Assembly (NCBI GenBank): GCA_964475595.1
Contig: CAYYXG010000001.1
Span: 203,633 to 267,632 of the forward strand
Reading direction: 5' to 3'
DNA: 64,000 nucleotides
Source: RGEC01 sp964475595
GTDB taxonomy: Bacteria > Bacteroidota > Bacteroidia > NS11-12g > UBA955
Below the pieces are notes generated by a model. That model made no database searches. It was not told the origin of the DNA and saw only the letters and a program-made list of their open reading frames with translations. Shown here piece by piece: positions 17,300-25,781 of this stretch (position 1 is its first letter; each line of letters begins with the position of its first letter). The position numbers and the translations under genes are program-made.

Positions 17300-18193
17300 T
17301 TATTCATGCTGTAAAGGTCTTTTTTTAATGATACCGCCCTTGGTCTCTTTGACACCATTCATCACCACAAAAGCATCAGCATCAATCCGGTCTATTTCTC
17401 TTTTTATTTTGTTGATTTCCAAACGGGTAATTACCGTGTATATGATGTCAATTTCCGTATTTGCACCACGCTTTCCAAATCCTTTTTTCCCTGAAAATAC
17501 AGTTACGCCCCTGCCCAAATTTTCACTAATCATGCTCTGTATCGCTTCGCACTGGGTGGAAACTATGGTTACCCCGACATATTCTTCTATGCCTTCCACA
17601 ATAAAATCGAGGGTTTTGGATGCAGACAAATAGGTAATCATGGAATACATGGCAATATCCAGTCCCAAAAGCCAGGCTGCGCAAGAAAAAATGATAATGT
17701 TGATGATGAAAACAATATCGCCAATGGTGGCCCCTATTTTTCTGCCCAAATAAATGGCCAATACCTCGGTTCCGTCTATTACGCTGCCTCCGCGCACTGC
17801 CAGCCCGATTCCCATTCCCAGAAAAAATCCCCCAAAAATGGCAGTAAGTAATTTGTCGTTGGTGACCGCAGGAAACTTTACCAGCGCCAGTACAATGGCA
17901 AGTCCCAGAATGGCCAAAATGGTTTTTTTGGCAAAGGCTTTCCCCATGGTTTTCCAGCCCATGGCAATAAAGGGGGCGTTCACCACAATAACCAAAATAT
18001 ACAAGGGTATTCCGGTTACTGCAGAGGTCAATAGTGAAATGCCTGTTGCTCCACCATCGGTAAATTCATTGGGCAATAAGAAGCCCTTAAAACCGAAAGC
18101 GGCAGAGAATATGCCCGCAATGATAAATAGGGCATCAGCAATGTGATGCTTAAGACTCACTGGTTTTTGGGATTCTGCTAAGGGAGGCAACAT
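17300..18193 (-). CDS. YitT-family membrane protein
   Basis: 297 residues from the ATG at 18193, which gives a four-base gap after dinB; a longer frame to 18253 would overlap dinB by about 55 bases. About six membrane helices come first (FIIAGIFSAAFGFKGFLLPNEF, TDGGATGISLLTSA, GGFFLGMGIGLAVRGGSVIDGTEVLA). A soluble C-terminal DUF2179 domain follows (FIVEGIEEYVGVTIVSTQCEAI, GRGVTVFSGKKGFGK). The conserved GGSVIDGTEVLAIYLGRKIG motif is intact. The transported solute and function of YitT proteins are not established. It is probably cotranscribed with dinB. Confidence 0.87.
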   Translation of the reverse strand: MLPPLAESQKPVSLKHHIADALFIIAGIFSAAFGFKGFLLPNEFTDGGATGISLLTSAVTGIPLYILVIVVNAPFIAMGWKTMGKAFAKKTILAILGLAIVLALVKFPAVTNDKLLTAIFGGFFLGMGIGLAVRGGSVIDGTEVLAIYLGRKIGATIGDIVFIINIIIFSCAAWLLGLDIAMYSMITYLSASKTLDFIVEGIEEYVGVTIVSTQCEAIQSMISENLGRGVTVFSGKKGFGKRGANTEIDIIYTVITRLEINKIKREIDRIDADAFVVMNGVKETKGGIIKKRPLQHE

Positions 18194-18197
18194 ATTT

Positions 18198-19376
18198 TCA
18201 AATATCGGTATTTTTTTTCTTTTCTTTTTGGAAAGGGAGGTTAGCAACAGCACGTTTCACTGCATGGTCTCCATATCGGTTTCTGATGCTGTCCATGGCC
18301 TGATACAGGTTAATCATTTCTTCGGTGTGCTCAAACAGATTGATTTGGAGGGAGCCGGTTACCAGTTCGCTGAACCGCACCCCAATGAGTCTCACCAGCA
18401 TGCGTTTTTCATATAGTTTTTCAAATAACTCGCAACTACAGGCAATCAGGGTGTGGTCTGCGCTGGTGTAAGGAATGCGTAGCTGTTTTGTGTAGGTGTT
18501 AAAATCACTGTAGCGTATTTTTACGGTAATGCAGCCGGTTACTTTATTTTGTTTTCGAAGCTGGTAAGCCAAATTCTCCGCCATGCTTACCATCATGTTT
18601 TTGAGCATGGATACATCGATGGTGTCCTGTTCAAATGTTCGCTCTGCACTGATGCTTTTTTGTTCCCGGTAAGGTTCTACGGGGGCATGGTCTATACCCT
18701 GGCTTTTTTTCCAGATATCGGTGCCGGTTTTCCCCAGGGTTTTCTCCATGAGCTCCACCGGCATGGATTGCACTGTTTCAATACGCTGAATACCCAGCCC
18801 TCTAAGCGTTTTGTAGGTTTCTTGTCCCACCCCGGGTATTTTTTTTATGCTTAGTGGCGCCAGAAAGGGCTTTTCATTTCCGTGCAGTATGTTTTTGGCT
18901 CCCGCAGGTTTCGCCTCACCGGTGGCTATTTTGCTCACGGTTTTGTTGGCACTTAGGCCAAAGGAAATTGGCAGACCGGTTTCATGCTGTATTTTTACAC
19001 TTAACGCTTTGGCAATTTGCCAGCAGCCAAAAAAGCGATCCATGCCACTCAGATCCAGGTAGAATTCATCAATGCTGCTTTTTTCATATACCGGAACATT
19101 TTCAGCCACAATCTCGGTAACCATGCGTGAATATCGGCTATATAATTCGTGGTCGCCTCTTATAATCATGGCATCGGGGCACAGCTGCCGGGCCATTTTT
19201 ACCGGCATGGCGCTCCTTACCCCATAAGCCCTTGCCTCGTAACTGCAGCTGGCTACCACGCCTCTGTCGCCCGTGCCGCCAATAATCAGAGGGATGTTCT
19301 GCAAGGCGCTGTTGCGCAAACGCTCTACACTTACAAAAAAGCTGTCCAAATCCATGTGCGCAATGTGTTTTTTCAT
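18198..19376 (-). CDS. dinB: DNA polymerase IV (Y family)
   Basis: 392 residues. An error-prone translesion polymerase. The palm carboxylates are in HMDLDSFFVSVE at the N-terminus and in KSSIDEFYLDLSGMD. GLPISFGLSANKTVSKIAT is the conserved finger/palm signature, and the HhH thumb reads IKKIPGVGQETYKTLRGLGI. The little-finger domain begins near RTFEQDTIDV. No clamp-binding motif was confirmed at the C-terminus. The gene is divergent from the adhesin gene at 19552 across 175 bases. An SOS operator was not recognised in that gap. Confidence 0.94.
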   Translation of the reverse strand: MKKHIAHMDLDSFFVSVERLRNSALQNIPLIIGGTGDRGVVASCSYEARAYGVRSAMPVKMARQLCPDAMIIRGDHELYSRYSRMVTEIVAENVPVYEKSSIDEFYLDLSGMDRFFGCWQIAKALSVKIQHETGLPISFGLSANKTVSKIATGEAKPAGAKNILHGNEKPFLAPLSIKKIPGVGQETYKTLRGLGIQRIETVQSMPVELMEKTLGKTGTDIWKKSQGIDHAPVEPYREQKSISAERTFEQDTIDVSMLKNMMVSMAENLAYQLRKQNKVTGCITVKIRYSDFNTYTKQLRIPYTSADHTLIACSCELFEKLYEKRMLVRLIGVRFSELVTGSLQINLFEHTEEMINLYQAMDSIRNRYGDHAVKRAVANLPFQKEKKKNTDI

Positions 19377-19504
19377 GATAAAAATATTAACAAAAAGTTG
19401 GCAATTAATTTAACAATAAAAGTGGGGATTTCAAAAACGATTATTCACCTTTGGTTGTTTATTATTAAATGTTTTACAGCATGCCTTCAATTTTGGCCTG
19501 TTAA

Positions 19505-19538
19505 TTTGGTGGTAGCCCCGGGTTTTGTTGTATTTTTG
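19505..19538 (+). promoter_or_regulatory. Promoter of the large T9SS type B protein
   Basis: TTTG at 19505-19508 and TATTTTTG at 19531-19538 are separated by 22 bases, close to the Bacteroidota -33/-7 arrangement. The -7 element ends 13 bases before the TTG start at 19552. The remainder of this 175-base gap is A/T-rich with no other recognisable site. Confidence 0.5.
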
Positions 19539-19551
19539 TATAGAATAGCGA

Positions 19552-22050
19552 TTGGATAACTTTAAGTCATATCTTCAGAAACTTCTGTCGGCAGTAATCT
19601 TTCTGTGGATTTCTGTTTCTTCGGCTACCCACATTGTTGGGGGTGAAATGACGTATACCTACCTGGGTTCAAATCGCTATAAGGTAAGACTCGATTTGTA
19701 CATTGATTGTGTCAATGGAGATCCGGGTGCCATATCCAGTGATGCCACCGCTTGGTTTGGCGTATGGGATGGAAATACACGGAGAATAATCAGCGGCTAT
19801 CCGGTTGAAATTTCGAGGAGCGGCCCCAAAAGAATCCAAAAAACCAACTACAACTGCATCGCCATTGCTCCCAATGCCTGTGTAGACCATTACTGGTATG
19901 AAACCACGCTGACTCTGGCCCCGCGTACAGGCGGTTATATTATTTCGTTTCAGCGATGCTGTAGGAATAACAGCATTACCAACTTGTTTGACCCCGGAGG
20001 TACCGGTGCCAATTACTGGACTGCTATACCCGACGCCAGAAATACGCCCAATCAAAAAGAAAATAACAGCGCAGTATTCAAAGAACTTCCTCCCAACTTT
20101 CTTTGTACCAATACGCCACTCAATTTTGATCACAGTGCTACAGACCCCGACGGCGACAGCCTAGCCTATGATTTGTTTTTACCTTACACAGGGGGGACAC
20201 GAACACAGCCCAGGCCCGATAACCGGTTTAACGGCAATCTTGAAAATCCACCATTTTCCCGAATTACCTGGGGTTCCGGGTATTCTACCAATTCACCGAT
20301 TGACGGCAATCCGTTACTCAATATTGATCCGATTACCGGTAAAATGACCCTGGTACCCACGCAAACCGGTCAGTTTGTGGTGGGAATTAGGGTGAAGGAA
20401 TACCGCAAAGGAAAGCTGATTTCAGAAACCATGAGGGATTATCAGTTTAACGTACAGGCCTGTGTGATTGATGTGGTGGCTTCTTACTTTGTGCCCACTG
20501 TGGTTTGCGGCTATAAATATCAGTTCCGAAATCAGAGCAAGGGAGGCAACCGATATCACTGGGATTTCGGTGTCCCCGGCGTTACCACGGATACCTCCAA
20601 TCTGTATCAGCCAACTTACACATTCCCGTATGCTGGTAAATTCAAAATTAAACTCATTGCCTGGAAAAATAGTTGTTCAGATACGTTTCTGGCAGAAATA
20701 GAAGTACTTAAGCCGGAAAAGCCCGACCTTAAGTCAGACACGACCATCTGTGAAGGGGCCTCGCTCAATATAAGCTCCAATCTCACCGGCGATTTTTACC
20801 TCTGGAGTAATGGACAAACCACCCCTTCTATCACAGTTGACCAGCCAGGGCTATACTGGTTAGAACTTACCAAAAATACCTGCAAATGGCGAGATACCAT
20901 GGTGCTGAGTGTGGATCGCACCAAAGTGGCCATTGCCGGTGATACATTGTATTGCAGTGATGAGCAATTCTCCCGAACCCTGAGTGCAACCCCCGGACTG
21001 AAAAGTTACCAGTGGAACACCGGCGCTTCCTCATCGAGCATTACGGTTAGTCAGTCAGGAGTGTATATTGTTTCCGGCACCACTGTGAATGGTTGTAAAT
21101 CCGTTGATACGGCCTATATCAATCGTTTTTCACCGGTGGTAGTGTCTATCAGAGATACCACTGTTTGCCCCGGAAATCCGGTCACTTTTAGCAATCAGAA
21201 TCCCACCGCTACTGCCACCCGTTGGAGCAATGGTGAAACAGGATCTTCCATTACCTTAAAAACGCCGGGCACCTATGTGGTGCGCGTCACCCGCGGGCTT
21301 TGCAGCACTTGGGACACATTCAATCTCAATAATTTTCCATCCACCTTGTCACTGGGGCCCGATTTGCGGTTTTGCGAACGCATCGATACACTCCTGACAT
21401 CGCCACGAAGCGATTTTCAGTCCGTAGTATGGAATAATGAGGTTACCGGAAATACCTTTAGATTGCAAAAGCCGGGTAAGGTTGTTGTCTCGGTTATCAA
21501 TCGTTTTGGCTGCCCTGAAACAGACTCTCTTACTGTGTTTTTGTTTCCAAATCCCCGTGTGAACCTGGGCAATGATACCCTGGTTTGTCTGTCTGTTCAT
21601 CCATTGCTGGATGCAGGCACCGGCATGGATTGGTATCGCTGGCAGAATGGAACAACTGAACGAACCTATAAAGCCATTGATCCCGGAACCTACTGGGTGA
21701 AGGTGAAAGATGCCAACGGGTGCTTTGGCTCGGATACCGTAACCATCAATAAAAGAGGTGATTTGTATCCGTCCAGGCTATTTATGCCCAATGCATTTAC
21801 TCCTGACGGAAATGGCATCAACGATTTCTATCCCATGAATAAATTCCCCAATGTGGGCACCCTGTATAATGTAAAGCTTTACAACCGCTGGGGGCAAAAG
21901 CTGATAGAACTGGAATCGCCGGACGTGAACTGGGATGGTAATATCAATGGGGTTCCCGCACCGGAAGGCGCCTATGTATATCTGGCCACGTGGATTGGAT
22001 GTGATAATGAGCGCAGAACCATCAGCGGCAGTTTTCACATATTACGGTAA
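19552..22050 (+). CDS. Large PKD/Ig-repeat exported protein with T9SS type B sorting domain
   Basis: 832 residues. The start must be the TTG at 19552, because an in-frame TAG lies two codons upstream and no ATG precedes the signal peptide (LLSAVIFLWISVSSATH). The N-terminal ~300 residues (HIVGGEMTYTYLG..., PATDPDGDSLAYDLFLPY-like region) match a conserved module common in gliding-motility-associated proteins. A PKD domain (YHWDFGVPG) and several ~85-residue Ig-like units with the repeating pattern D-T-x-C ... W-S-N-G-x-T ... I-T-V-x-x-P-G-x-Y follow. The chain ends in a CHU_C domain (LFMPNAFTPDGNGINDFYPM, LYNRWGQKL, NWDGNINGVPAPEGAYVY). Probably a surface adhesin or matrix protein. Confidence 0.9.
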   Translation: MDNFKSYLQKLLSAVIFLWISVSSATHIVGGEMTYTYLGSNRYKVRLDLYIDCVNGDPGAISSDATAWFGVWDGNTRRIISGYPVEISRSGPKRIQKTNYNCIAIAPNACVDHYWYETTLTLAPRTGGYIISFQRCCRNNSITNLFDPGGTGANYWTAIPDARNTPNQKENNSAVFKELPPNFLCTNTPLNFDHSATDPDGDSLAYDLFLPYTGGTRTQPRPDNRFNGNLENPPFSRITWGSGYSTNSPIDGNPLLNIDPITGKMTLVPTQTGQFVVGIRVKEYRKGKLISETMRDYQFNVQACVIDVVASYFVPTVVCGYKYQFRNQSKGGNRYHWDFGVPGVTTDTSNLYQPTYTFPYAGKFKIKLIAWKNSCSDTFLAEIEVLKPEKPDLKSDTTICEGASLNISSNLTGDFYLWSNGQTTPSITVDQPGLYWLELTKNTCKWRDTMVLSVDRTKVAIAGDTLYCSDEQFSRTLSATPGLKSYQWNTGASSSSITVSQSGVYIVSGTTVNGCKSVDTAYINRFSPVVVSIRDTTVCPGNPVTFSNQNPTATATRWSNGETGSSITLKTPGTYVVRVTRGLCSTWDTFNLNNFPSTLSLGPDLRFCERIDTLLTSPRSDFQSVVWNNEVTGNTFRLQKPGKVVVSVINRFGCPETDSLTVFLFPNPRVNLGNDTLVCLSVHPLLDAGTGMDWYRWQNGTTERTYKAIDPGTYWVKVKDANGCFGSDTVTINKRGDLYPSRLFMPNAFTPDGNGINDFYPMNKFPNVGTLYNVKLYNRWGQKLIELESPDVNWDGNINGVPAPEGAYVYLATWIGCDNERRTISGSFHILR

Positions 22051-22481
22051 ACATCACCAATTCTGGAAAAAACCAGTTTGTCTATGGGGAATGTAAAATC
22101 CTCGGTTTGCAGTTCATGGATGTCTTCCCATCGAAATTCAACCATATATTCTTTATTCCATCTTTTCTCAATGGCTTTATATACAGAGATTTCTGTCTGT
22201 AAATTCACCATGTAATAGAATGAAATAATTTGTTGTGAGGGGTTGAATACACTGGGTTGATAGAATTCATTAACGTAAAATAATTCCCCGATGCCAATAT
22301 CCACATTCAGTTCTTCCTTCCATTCCCTAATCAGACAATCGGCAAGGCCTTCGCCGGGCTCAAGCCCTCCTCCGGGGAATTTGGTAAAAGCATGATCACC
22401 ACCCATTTCCGTGGAAATCAGCAATTTTCTTTCCTGAATGGCGATGCCATATACCCGGATATTAAAAGCGCCCGTGCTCAC
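22035..22481 (-). CDS. Nudix hydrolase
   Basis: 148 residues with a GTG start at 22481. Nudix enzymes hydrolyse nucleoside diphosphates linked to another group. The Nudix box is complete: GGGLEPGEGLADCLIREWKEEL at about 43-64, fitting Gx5Ex7REUxEExGU with minor variation (the last Gly is replaced in EELNVD). A short beta-strand core precedes it. The substrate cannot be deduced. The last 16 bases overlap the end of the convergent T9SS gene, and a 22-base gap separates it from the upstream GxxExxY gene, which probably shares its transcript. Confidence 0.88.
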   Translation of the reverse strand: MSTGAFNIRVYGIAIQERKLLISTEMGGDHAFTKFPGGGLEPGEGLADCLIREWKEELNVDIGIGELFYVNEFYQPSVFNPSQQIISFYYMVNLQTEISVYKAIEKRWNKEYMVEFRWEDIHELQTEDFTFPIDKLVFSRIGDVYRNM

Positions 22482-22503
22482 GGTGCGAATTTACCTGAAC
22501 TGC

Positions 22504-22935
22504 TTAATATCTGGCATATTCAGGCAGGAATCGACTTTCCTCAGGCAACAAACGGTGGTTGGCCACACGGCGAATACCATTCTTCAATAATGGTGAATTG
22601 AAATTAATGATAAGTCCGAGGCGATAATTGCCCAGTTTCATGTTGCGCAGCATTTTATGTACATGCTGGTCGGTAATCTGTTCGCAGGTTTCAAGCTCAA
22701 TGGCCAGTTTGTCGTCGAGCACCAAGTCAATGCTGTATCCATCATCGATGTGCAGGTTTTTGTAGGTAACTGACAGGGGTTTCATGGAGGTGGTTGAAAT
22801 CCCGTTTTGCCCAAGTTCATATAAAAGGCATTCGCGATACACACTCTCTTTCAGGCCGGGCCCCAGGGCTTTGTGAATTTCAATTGCCAGTCCTATAACG
22901 GTGTGGGCAAGGTGGTTTTCAGGTATGTCAATCAT
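22504..22935 (-). CDS. GxxExxY-family protein (PD-(D/E)xK fold)
   Basis: 143 residues. The family motif is present as GPGLKESVYRECL, and the C-terminal half has LGLIINFNSPLLKNGIRRVAN. These proteins are predicted PD-(D/E)xK nuclease-fold proteins; no biochemical role is established. The core would be Asp70 (SIDLVLDD) and Glu80-x-Glu82 (AIELETCEQ). Most relatives have ELK, so the catalytic Lys is replaced by Glu and the protein may be inactive as a nuclease. It lies between Nudix and dihydroorotase genes with no obvious functional link. Confidence 0.85.
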   Translation of the reverse strand: MIDIPENHLAHTVIGLAIEIHKALGPGLKESVYRECLLYELGQNGISTTSMKPLSVTYKNLHIDDGYSIDLVLDDKLAIELETCEQITDQHVHKMLRNMKLGNYRLGLIINFNSPLLKNGIRRVANHRLLPEESRFLPEYARY

Positions 22936-22955
22936 GGTGGTAGTGTTTTATGCTA

Positions 22956-22963
22956 CGAAGCTA
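22956..22963 (-). promoter_or_regulatory. Possible -7 element of the GxxExxY gene
   Basis: TAGCTTCG on the minus strand, one base off TAnnTTTG, is 20 bases before the ATG at 22935. The 150-base divergent gap to pyrC also holds AATGACAATTGTCATA near 22986-23001, a dyad (TGACAATTGTCA) that could be an operator for either gene. Confidence 0.3.
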
Positions 22964-22987
22964 TTGGCTTTGTAGAGGTGAAAAAAA

Positions 22988-22999
22988 TGACAATTGTCA
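22988..22999. repeat. Perfect 12-bp palindrome in the divergent pyrC gap
   Basis: TGACAATTGTCA is a perfect palindrome. A second TGTCAT follows at about 23017, giving a half-site in the same orientation as the right arm. The position, 65 bases before the pyrC -7 element, suits a regulator binding site, but no regulator gene is adjacent. Confidence 0.4.
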
Positions 23000-23063
23000 T
23001 ACGTGAATGATGGGGTTGTCATACCTATGGAAACAAATCATGGTAGTTGCATTGGTCAGTGCC

Positions 23064-23071
23064 TATTTTTG
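23064..23071 (+). promoter_or_regulatory. -7 promoter element of pyrC
   Basis: TATTTTTG is an exact TAnnTTTG match 14 bases before the ATG at 23086. A TTG at 23047 is 14 bases upstream of it, shorter than the usual -33 spacing. Confidence 0.5.
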
Positions 23072-23085
23072 TATGGAAAAATCGG

Positions 23086-24420
23086 ATGAAAAAAACCATA
23101 ATTCGCAATGCAAGCCTTATTAATGAGGGCGAAATTTACCGGGCAGACGTTTTGCTGGAAGGGCCTTTTATTGCCAGAATTGAGCGTAATGGGATTGGAG
23201 CAGTTGCGGCGGAGGAGGTTGATGCAGAAGGTTGTTTTCTAACTCCTGGCGTGATTGATGATCAAGTGCATTTTCGCGAGCCAGGTTTAACCCATAAGGC
23301 AGAAATATATACCGAAAGCCGGGCCGCACTGGCAGGTGGTGTGACTTCTTACATGGAAATGCCCAATGTGATTCCGAAAACCACCACCATCGAAAGACTG
23401 GAGGAAAAGATGGGTATAGGTGCCGCACGAAGTGCGGTTAATTATTCCTTTTTTATGGGCACTACCAATGACAATCTTGAGGAATTGAAAAAGGTGAACG
23501 CCCAAACCACCTGCGGGGTTAAAATTTTTATGGGTAGCAGTACCGGCGATATGCTGGTAGATGATGCGGAAGTACTAAACAGCATTTTTGCTGAAATACC
23601 CGTTTTAATTGCTACTCACTGTGAAAATGAAAATCGTGTGAAGGAACGACTGGCACAGTGGGTTCAGCAGTATGGTGAAGATATTCCTCCTGCCGAACAT
23701 GCCAGGATTCGCGATGAAGAGGCCTGCCTGCTCAGCTCTTCATTTGCCAGAGAACTTGCATTAAACCACAATACCCGTTTGCATATACTGCATATCACCA
23801 CTGCAGAAGAGCTGGATTTGTTTCGAAATGATATACCCCTAGAACAAAAACGCATTACTTCGGAAGTTTGTGTGCACCATTTGCATTTTACAGCCGATGA
23901 TTATGCAACACAGGGAAATTTTATCAAATGCAACCCTGCCATCAAAGCACCAAGGCACAAAGAAGCACTATGGGCTGCCCTGTTAGACGACCGACTGGAT
24001 ATTATTGCCACGGATCACGCGCCACATACGTTGCAGGAAAAACAACAACCCTACGTCCAAAGTCCTTCAGGGCTTCCACTGGTTCAACATAGTTTGCAGC
24101 TGATGCTAGAATATGCCTTGCAGGGTAAAATCAGTTATGAAAAAGTGATTGATAAAATGTGTCACAAACCTGCGGTTTGCTTTCAAATGGACCGCCGTGG
24201 GTACATCAGAGAGGGGTATTACGCAGATTTAGTGCTTGTCAGGCCCCAGGTTCAATACAGGGTGACGCCGGGAAATATCCTGTATAAATGCGGTTGGAGT
24301 CCGCTAAACGGGATGTTATTTCAACATTCGGTAGATAAGGTTTGGGTAAATGGCACTCTGGGTTGGGATAATGGCCTTACGGAAAATTATAATCCCATGC
24401 GTCTGCATTTTAATCGTTAA
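23086..24420 (+). CDS. pyrC: Dihydroorotase
   Basis: 444 residues from the ATG at 23086; the longer frame from 23047 runs through the promoter element. The amidohydrolase-fold enzyme cyclises carbamoyl-aspartate to dihydroorotate in pyrimidine synthesis. Features are PGVIDDQVHFREPG (54-67), FMGSSTGDMLVDD, IATHCENE, LHILHITTAEEL and the catalytic Asp in IIATDHAPHTLQEK. The first metal motif reads D-Q-V-H where most type I enzymes have D-x-H-x-H, so one zinc ligand is Gln60. I believe this replacement is usual in Bacteroidota homologues. Its stop shares TTAA with the convergent DUF58 gene. Confidence 0.92.
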   Translation: MKKTIIRNASLINEGEIYRADVLLEGPFIARIERNGIGAVAAEEVDAEGCFLTPGVIDDQVHFREPGLTHKAEIYTESRAALAGGVTSYMEMPNVIPKTTTIERLEEKMGIGAARSAVNYSFFMGTTNDNLEELKKVNAQTTCGVKIFMGSSTGDMLVDDAEVLNSIFAEIPVLIATHCENENRVKERLAQWVQQYGEDIPPAEHARIRDEEACLLSSSFARELALNHNTRLHILHITTAEELDLFRNDIPLEQKRITSEVCVHHLHFTADDYATQGNFIKCNPAIKAPRHKEALWAALLDDRLDIIATDHAPHTLQEKQQPYVQSPSGLPLVQHSLQLMLEYALQGKISYEKVIDKMCHKPAVCFQMDRRGYIREGYYADLVLVRPQVQYRVTPGNILYKCGWSPLNGMLFQHSVDKVWVNGTLGWDNGLTENYNPMRLHFNR

Positions 24421-25325
24421 GCCATCTTCATTCTTTTTAGGTAGAAGGGAAGTAGCACCTGGTTAAAATCTCCGGAAACATCAATAGGGTAGAAGTCTAT
24501 ATTGTACTGAAGACAGCGGTCTTTTACCGTTTTTTCCAATTGGGAAATTTGTGATAGATAGGCATCTTTGATTTCGGCAGGGTTCAGCAGGATATTCTCA
24601 CCGGATTCAGTATCGATAAAACGAGTGGGTTTATTTTCAAAGGCAAATTGCACTTCCTGTGGGGCGTGCTGTACATGAAACAGGATGATTTCATTTTTGG
24701 CATATTTTATTTGCTGAATGGCCCTCCAAATGATTTCATCATCAGCCATGTTTTCAAACATATCGCTGAAAATAACCACAAGACTACGGCGGTGCTGGGT
24801 TAGTGCAATCTGCTCAAGGCAATAACCAATGCGAGTGTTGACCATTCCCTGCGGTTCTTTTTTTACCTCCCAGTATCCTTGAAGTTCATGCAGAATTTCC
24901 TGCAGGTGTGCTTTGCTGCTGCGAGCAGCTGTTTGCTGTATGATGCGTTCATCAAAAGTGGTCAATCCAAAAGCATCTCTTTGTTTATAGAGCAGTCGGC
25001 ATATTGAGGCAGCTGCCAATACGGAGAATTTGAGTTTTGCCAGACTGGCCACAGGGTAATACATGCTACCCGATACATCCAGAACAATGCGGCATCGAAG
25101 ATTGGTTTCTTCCTCAAACCGTTTGGTATAAATGCGATCGGTTCTGGCGTACAGTTTCCAGTCAATGTTTTTGGTGCTTTCCCCCGGATTGTAGGGTCTA
25201 TGCTCGGCAAACTCAACCGAAAAGCCATGGAAGGGACTTCTGTGAATGCCTGTAATAAACCCTTCCACCACTTGCTTTGCAAGCAGTTCGAGATTTCCGT
25301 ACTGCTGAATCTCTTCCAGTAACAT
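24417..25325 (-). CDS. DUF58 / von Willebrand factor A-like protein
   Basis: 302 residues. The DUF58 signature is HRPYNPGESTKNIDWKLYARTD, and a vWA-type fold with a MIDAS-like motif, VLDVSGSMYYP, follows. No membrane segment is seen. DUF58 proteins usually occur beside MoxR ATPases and other vWA proteins as presumed metal-dependent chaperone or assembly systems; here no moxR is adjacent, so the partner must be elsewhere. The gene is separated from trxA upstream by a terminator and has its own promoter element. Confidence 0.88.
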   Translation of the reverse strand: MLLEEIQQYGNLELLAKQVVEGFITGIHRSPFHGFSVEFAEHRPYNPGESTKNIDWKLYARTDRIYTKRFEEETNLRCRIVLDVSGSMYYPVASLAKLKFSVLAAASICRLLYKQRDAFGLTTFDERIIQQTAARSSKAHLQEILHELQGYWEVKKEPQGMVNTRIGYCLEQIALTQHRRSLVVIFSDMFENMADDEIIWRAIQQIKYAKNEIILFHVQHAPQEVQFAFENKPTRFIDTESGENILLNPAEIKDAYLSQISQLEKTVKDRCLQYNIDFYPIDVSGDFNQVLLPFYLKRMKMA

Positions 25326-25332
25326 CGTATAT

Positions 25333-25340
25333 CAAATATA
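25333..25340 (-). promoter_or_regulatory. -7 promoter element of the DUF58 gene
   Basis: TATATTTG on the minus strand, an exact TAnnTTTG match, ends seven bases before the ATG at 25325 and follows directly after the T-run of the trxA terminator. Confidence 0.5.
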
Positions 25341-25343
25341 CAA

Positions 25344-25370
25344 AAAGAGGCCGGTTATTCCGACCTCTTT
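25344..25370 (-). terminator. Intrinsic terminator of trxA
   Basis: The 11-bp arms 25344-25354 and 25360-25370 pair with one A/C mismatch around a five-base loop, and the minus strand runs on into TTTTT. It lies 19 bases after the trxA stop. Confidence 0.8.
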
Positions 25371-25389
25371 AATTGAAAAATGAATTTGA

Positions 25390-25707
25390 TTACAGTACTG
25401 CGTCAATTTTTTGGGTAATCGAAGGTTTGGGCACAGCCCCTACGATTTTATCAACGATTTGCCCGCCTTTGAAAACGAGCAGGGTAGGAATGCTGCGTAT
25501 GCCGTAATTACCTGCAATGTCTCCGTTTTCGTCAACATTGAGTTTGCCTACAACAGCTTTTCCGTCGTATTCTTTTGCAATTTCTTCAACGATAGGTCCG
25601 ATCATACGGCAGGGGCCGCACCATTCTGCCCAAAAATCTACCAGTACAGGTTTGTCTGATTGCAGCACTTTTTCATTCCAGTTGCCGCTTGTGAAAGTTT
25701 CAGCCAT
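25390..25707 (-). CDS. trxA: Thioredoxin
   Basis: 105 residues, the size of classical thioredoxin. It is the general cytoplasmic disulfide reductant. The active site is WCGPC (in DFWAEWCGPCRMIGP), and the cis-Pro loop is GIRSIPTLLVFKGG. There is no signal peptide, unlike the exported thioredoxin-fold protein at 2221-3384. It forms a single-gene unit with its own promoter 42 bases upstream and a terminator downstream. Thioredoxin reductase is not in the window. Confidence 0.96.
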   Translation of the reverse strand: MAETFTSGNWNEKVLQSDKPVLVDFWAEWCGPCRMIGPIVEEIAKEYDGKAVVGKLNVDENGDIAGNYGIRSIPTLLVFKGGQIVDKIVGAVPKPSITQKIDAVL

Positions 25708-25748
25708 GTTTTATAATATTAGTTAAGAATGTTTGTCAAATGTCGTAC

Positions 25749-25777
25749 CAAAGATAAGCGAGTCAGACTTGTGTCAA
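25749..25777 (-). promoter_or_regulatory. Promoter of trxA
   Basis: On the minus strand TTG (25777-25775) and TATCTTTG (25756-25749) are 18 bases apart, a good Bacteroidota -33/-7 pair. The predicted leader before the ATG at 25707 is about 35-40 bases. The -33 part overlaps the flank of the TIGR02757 gene end. Confidence 0.6.
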
Positions 25778-25781
25778 TTCG

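Noticed and set aside
19377..19551. SOS operator or small gene in the dinB/adhesin gap
   Set aside because: No LexA-like dyad was found, and the only frames present are short and without support.
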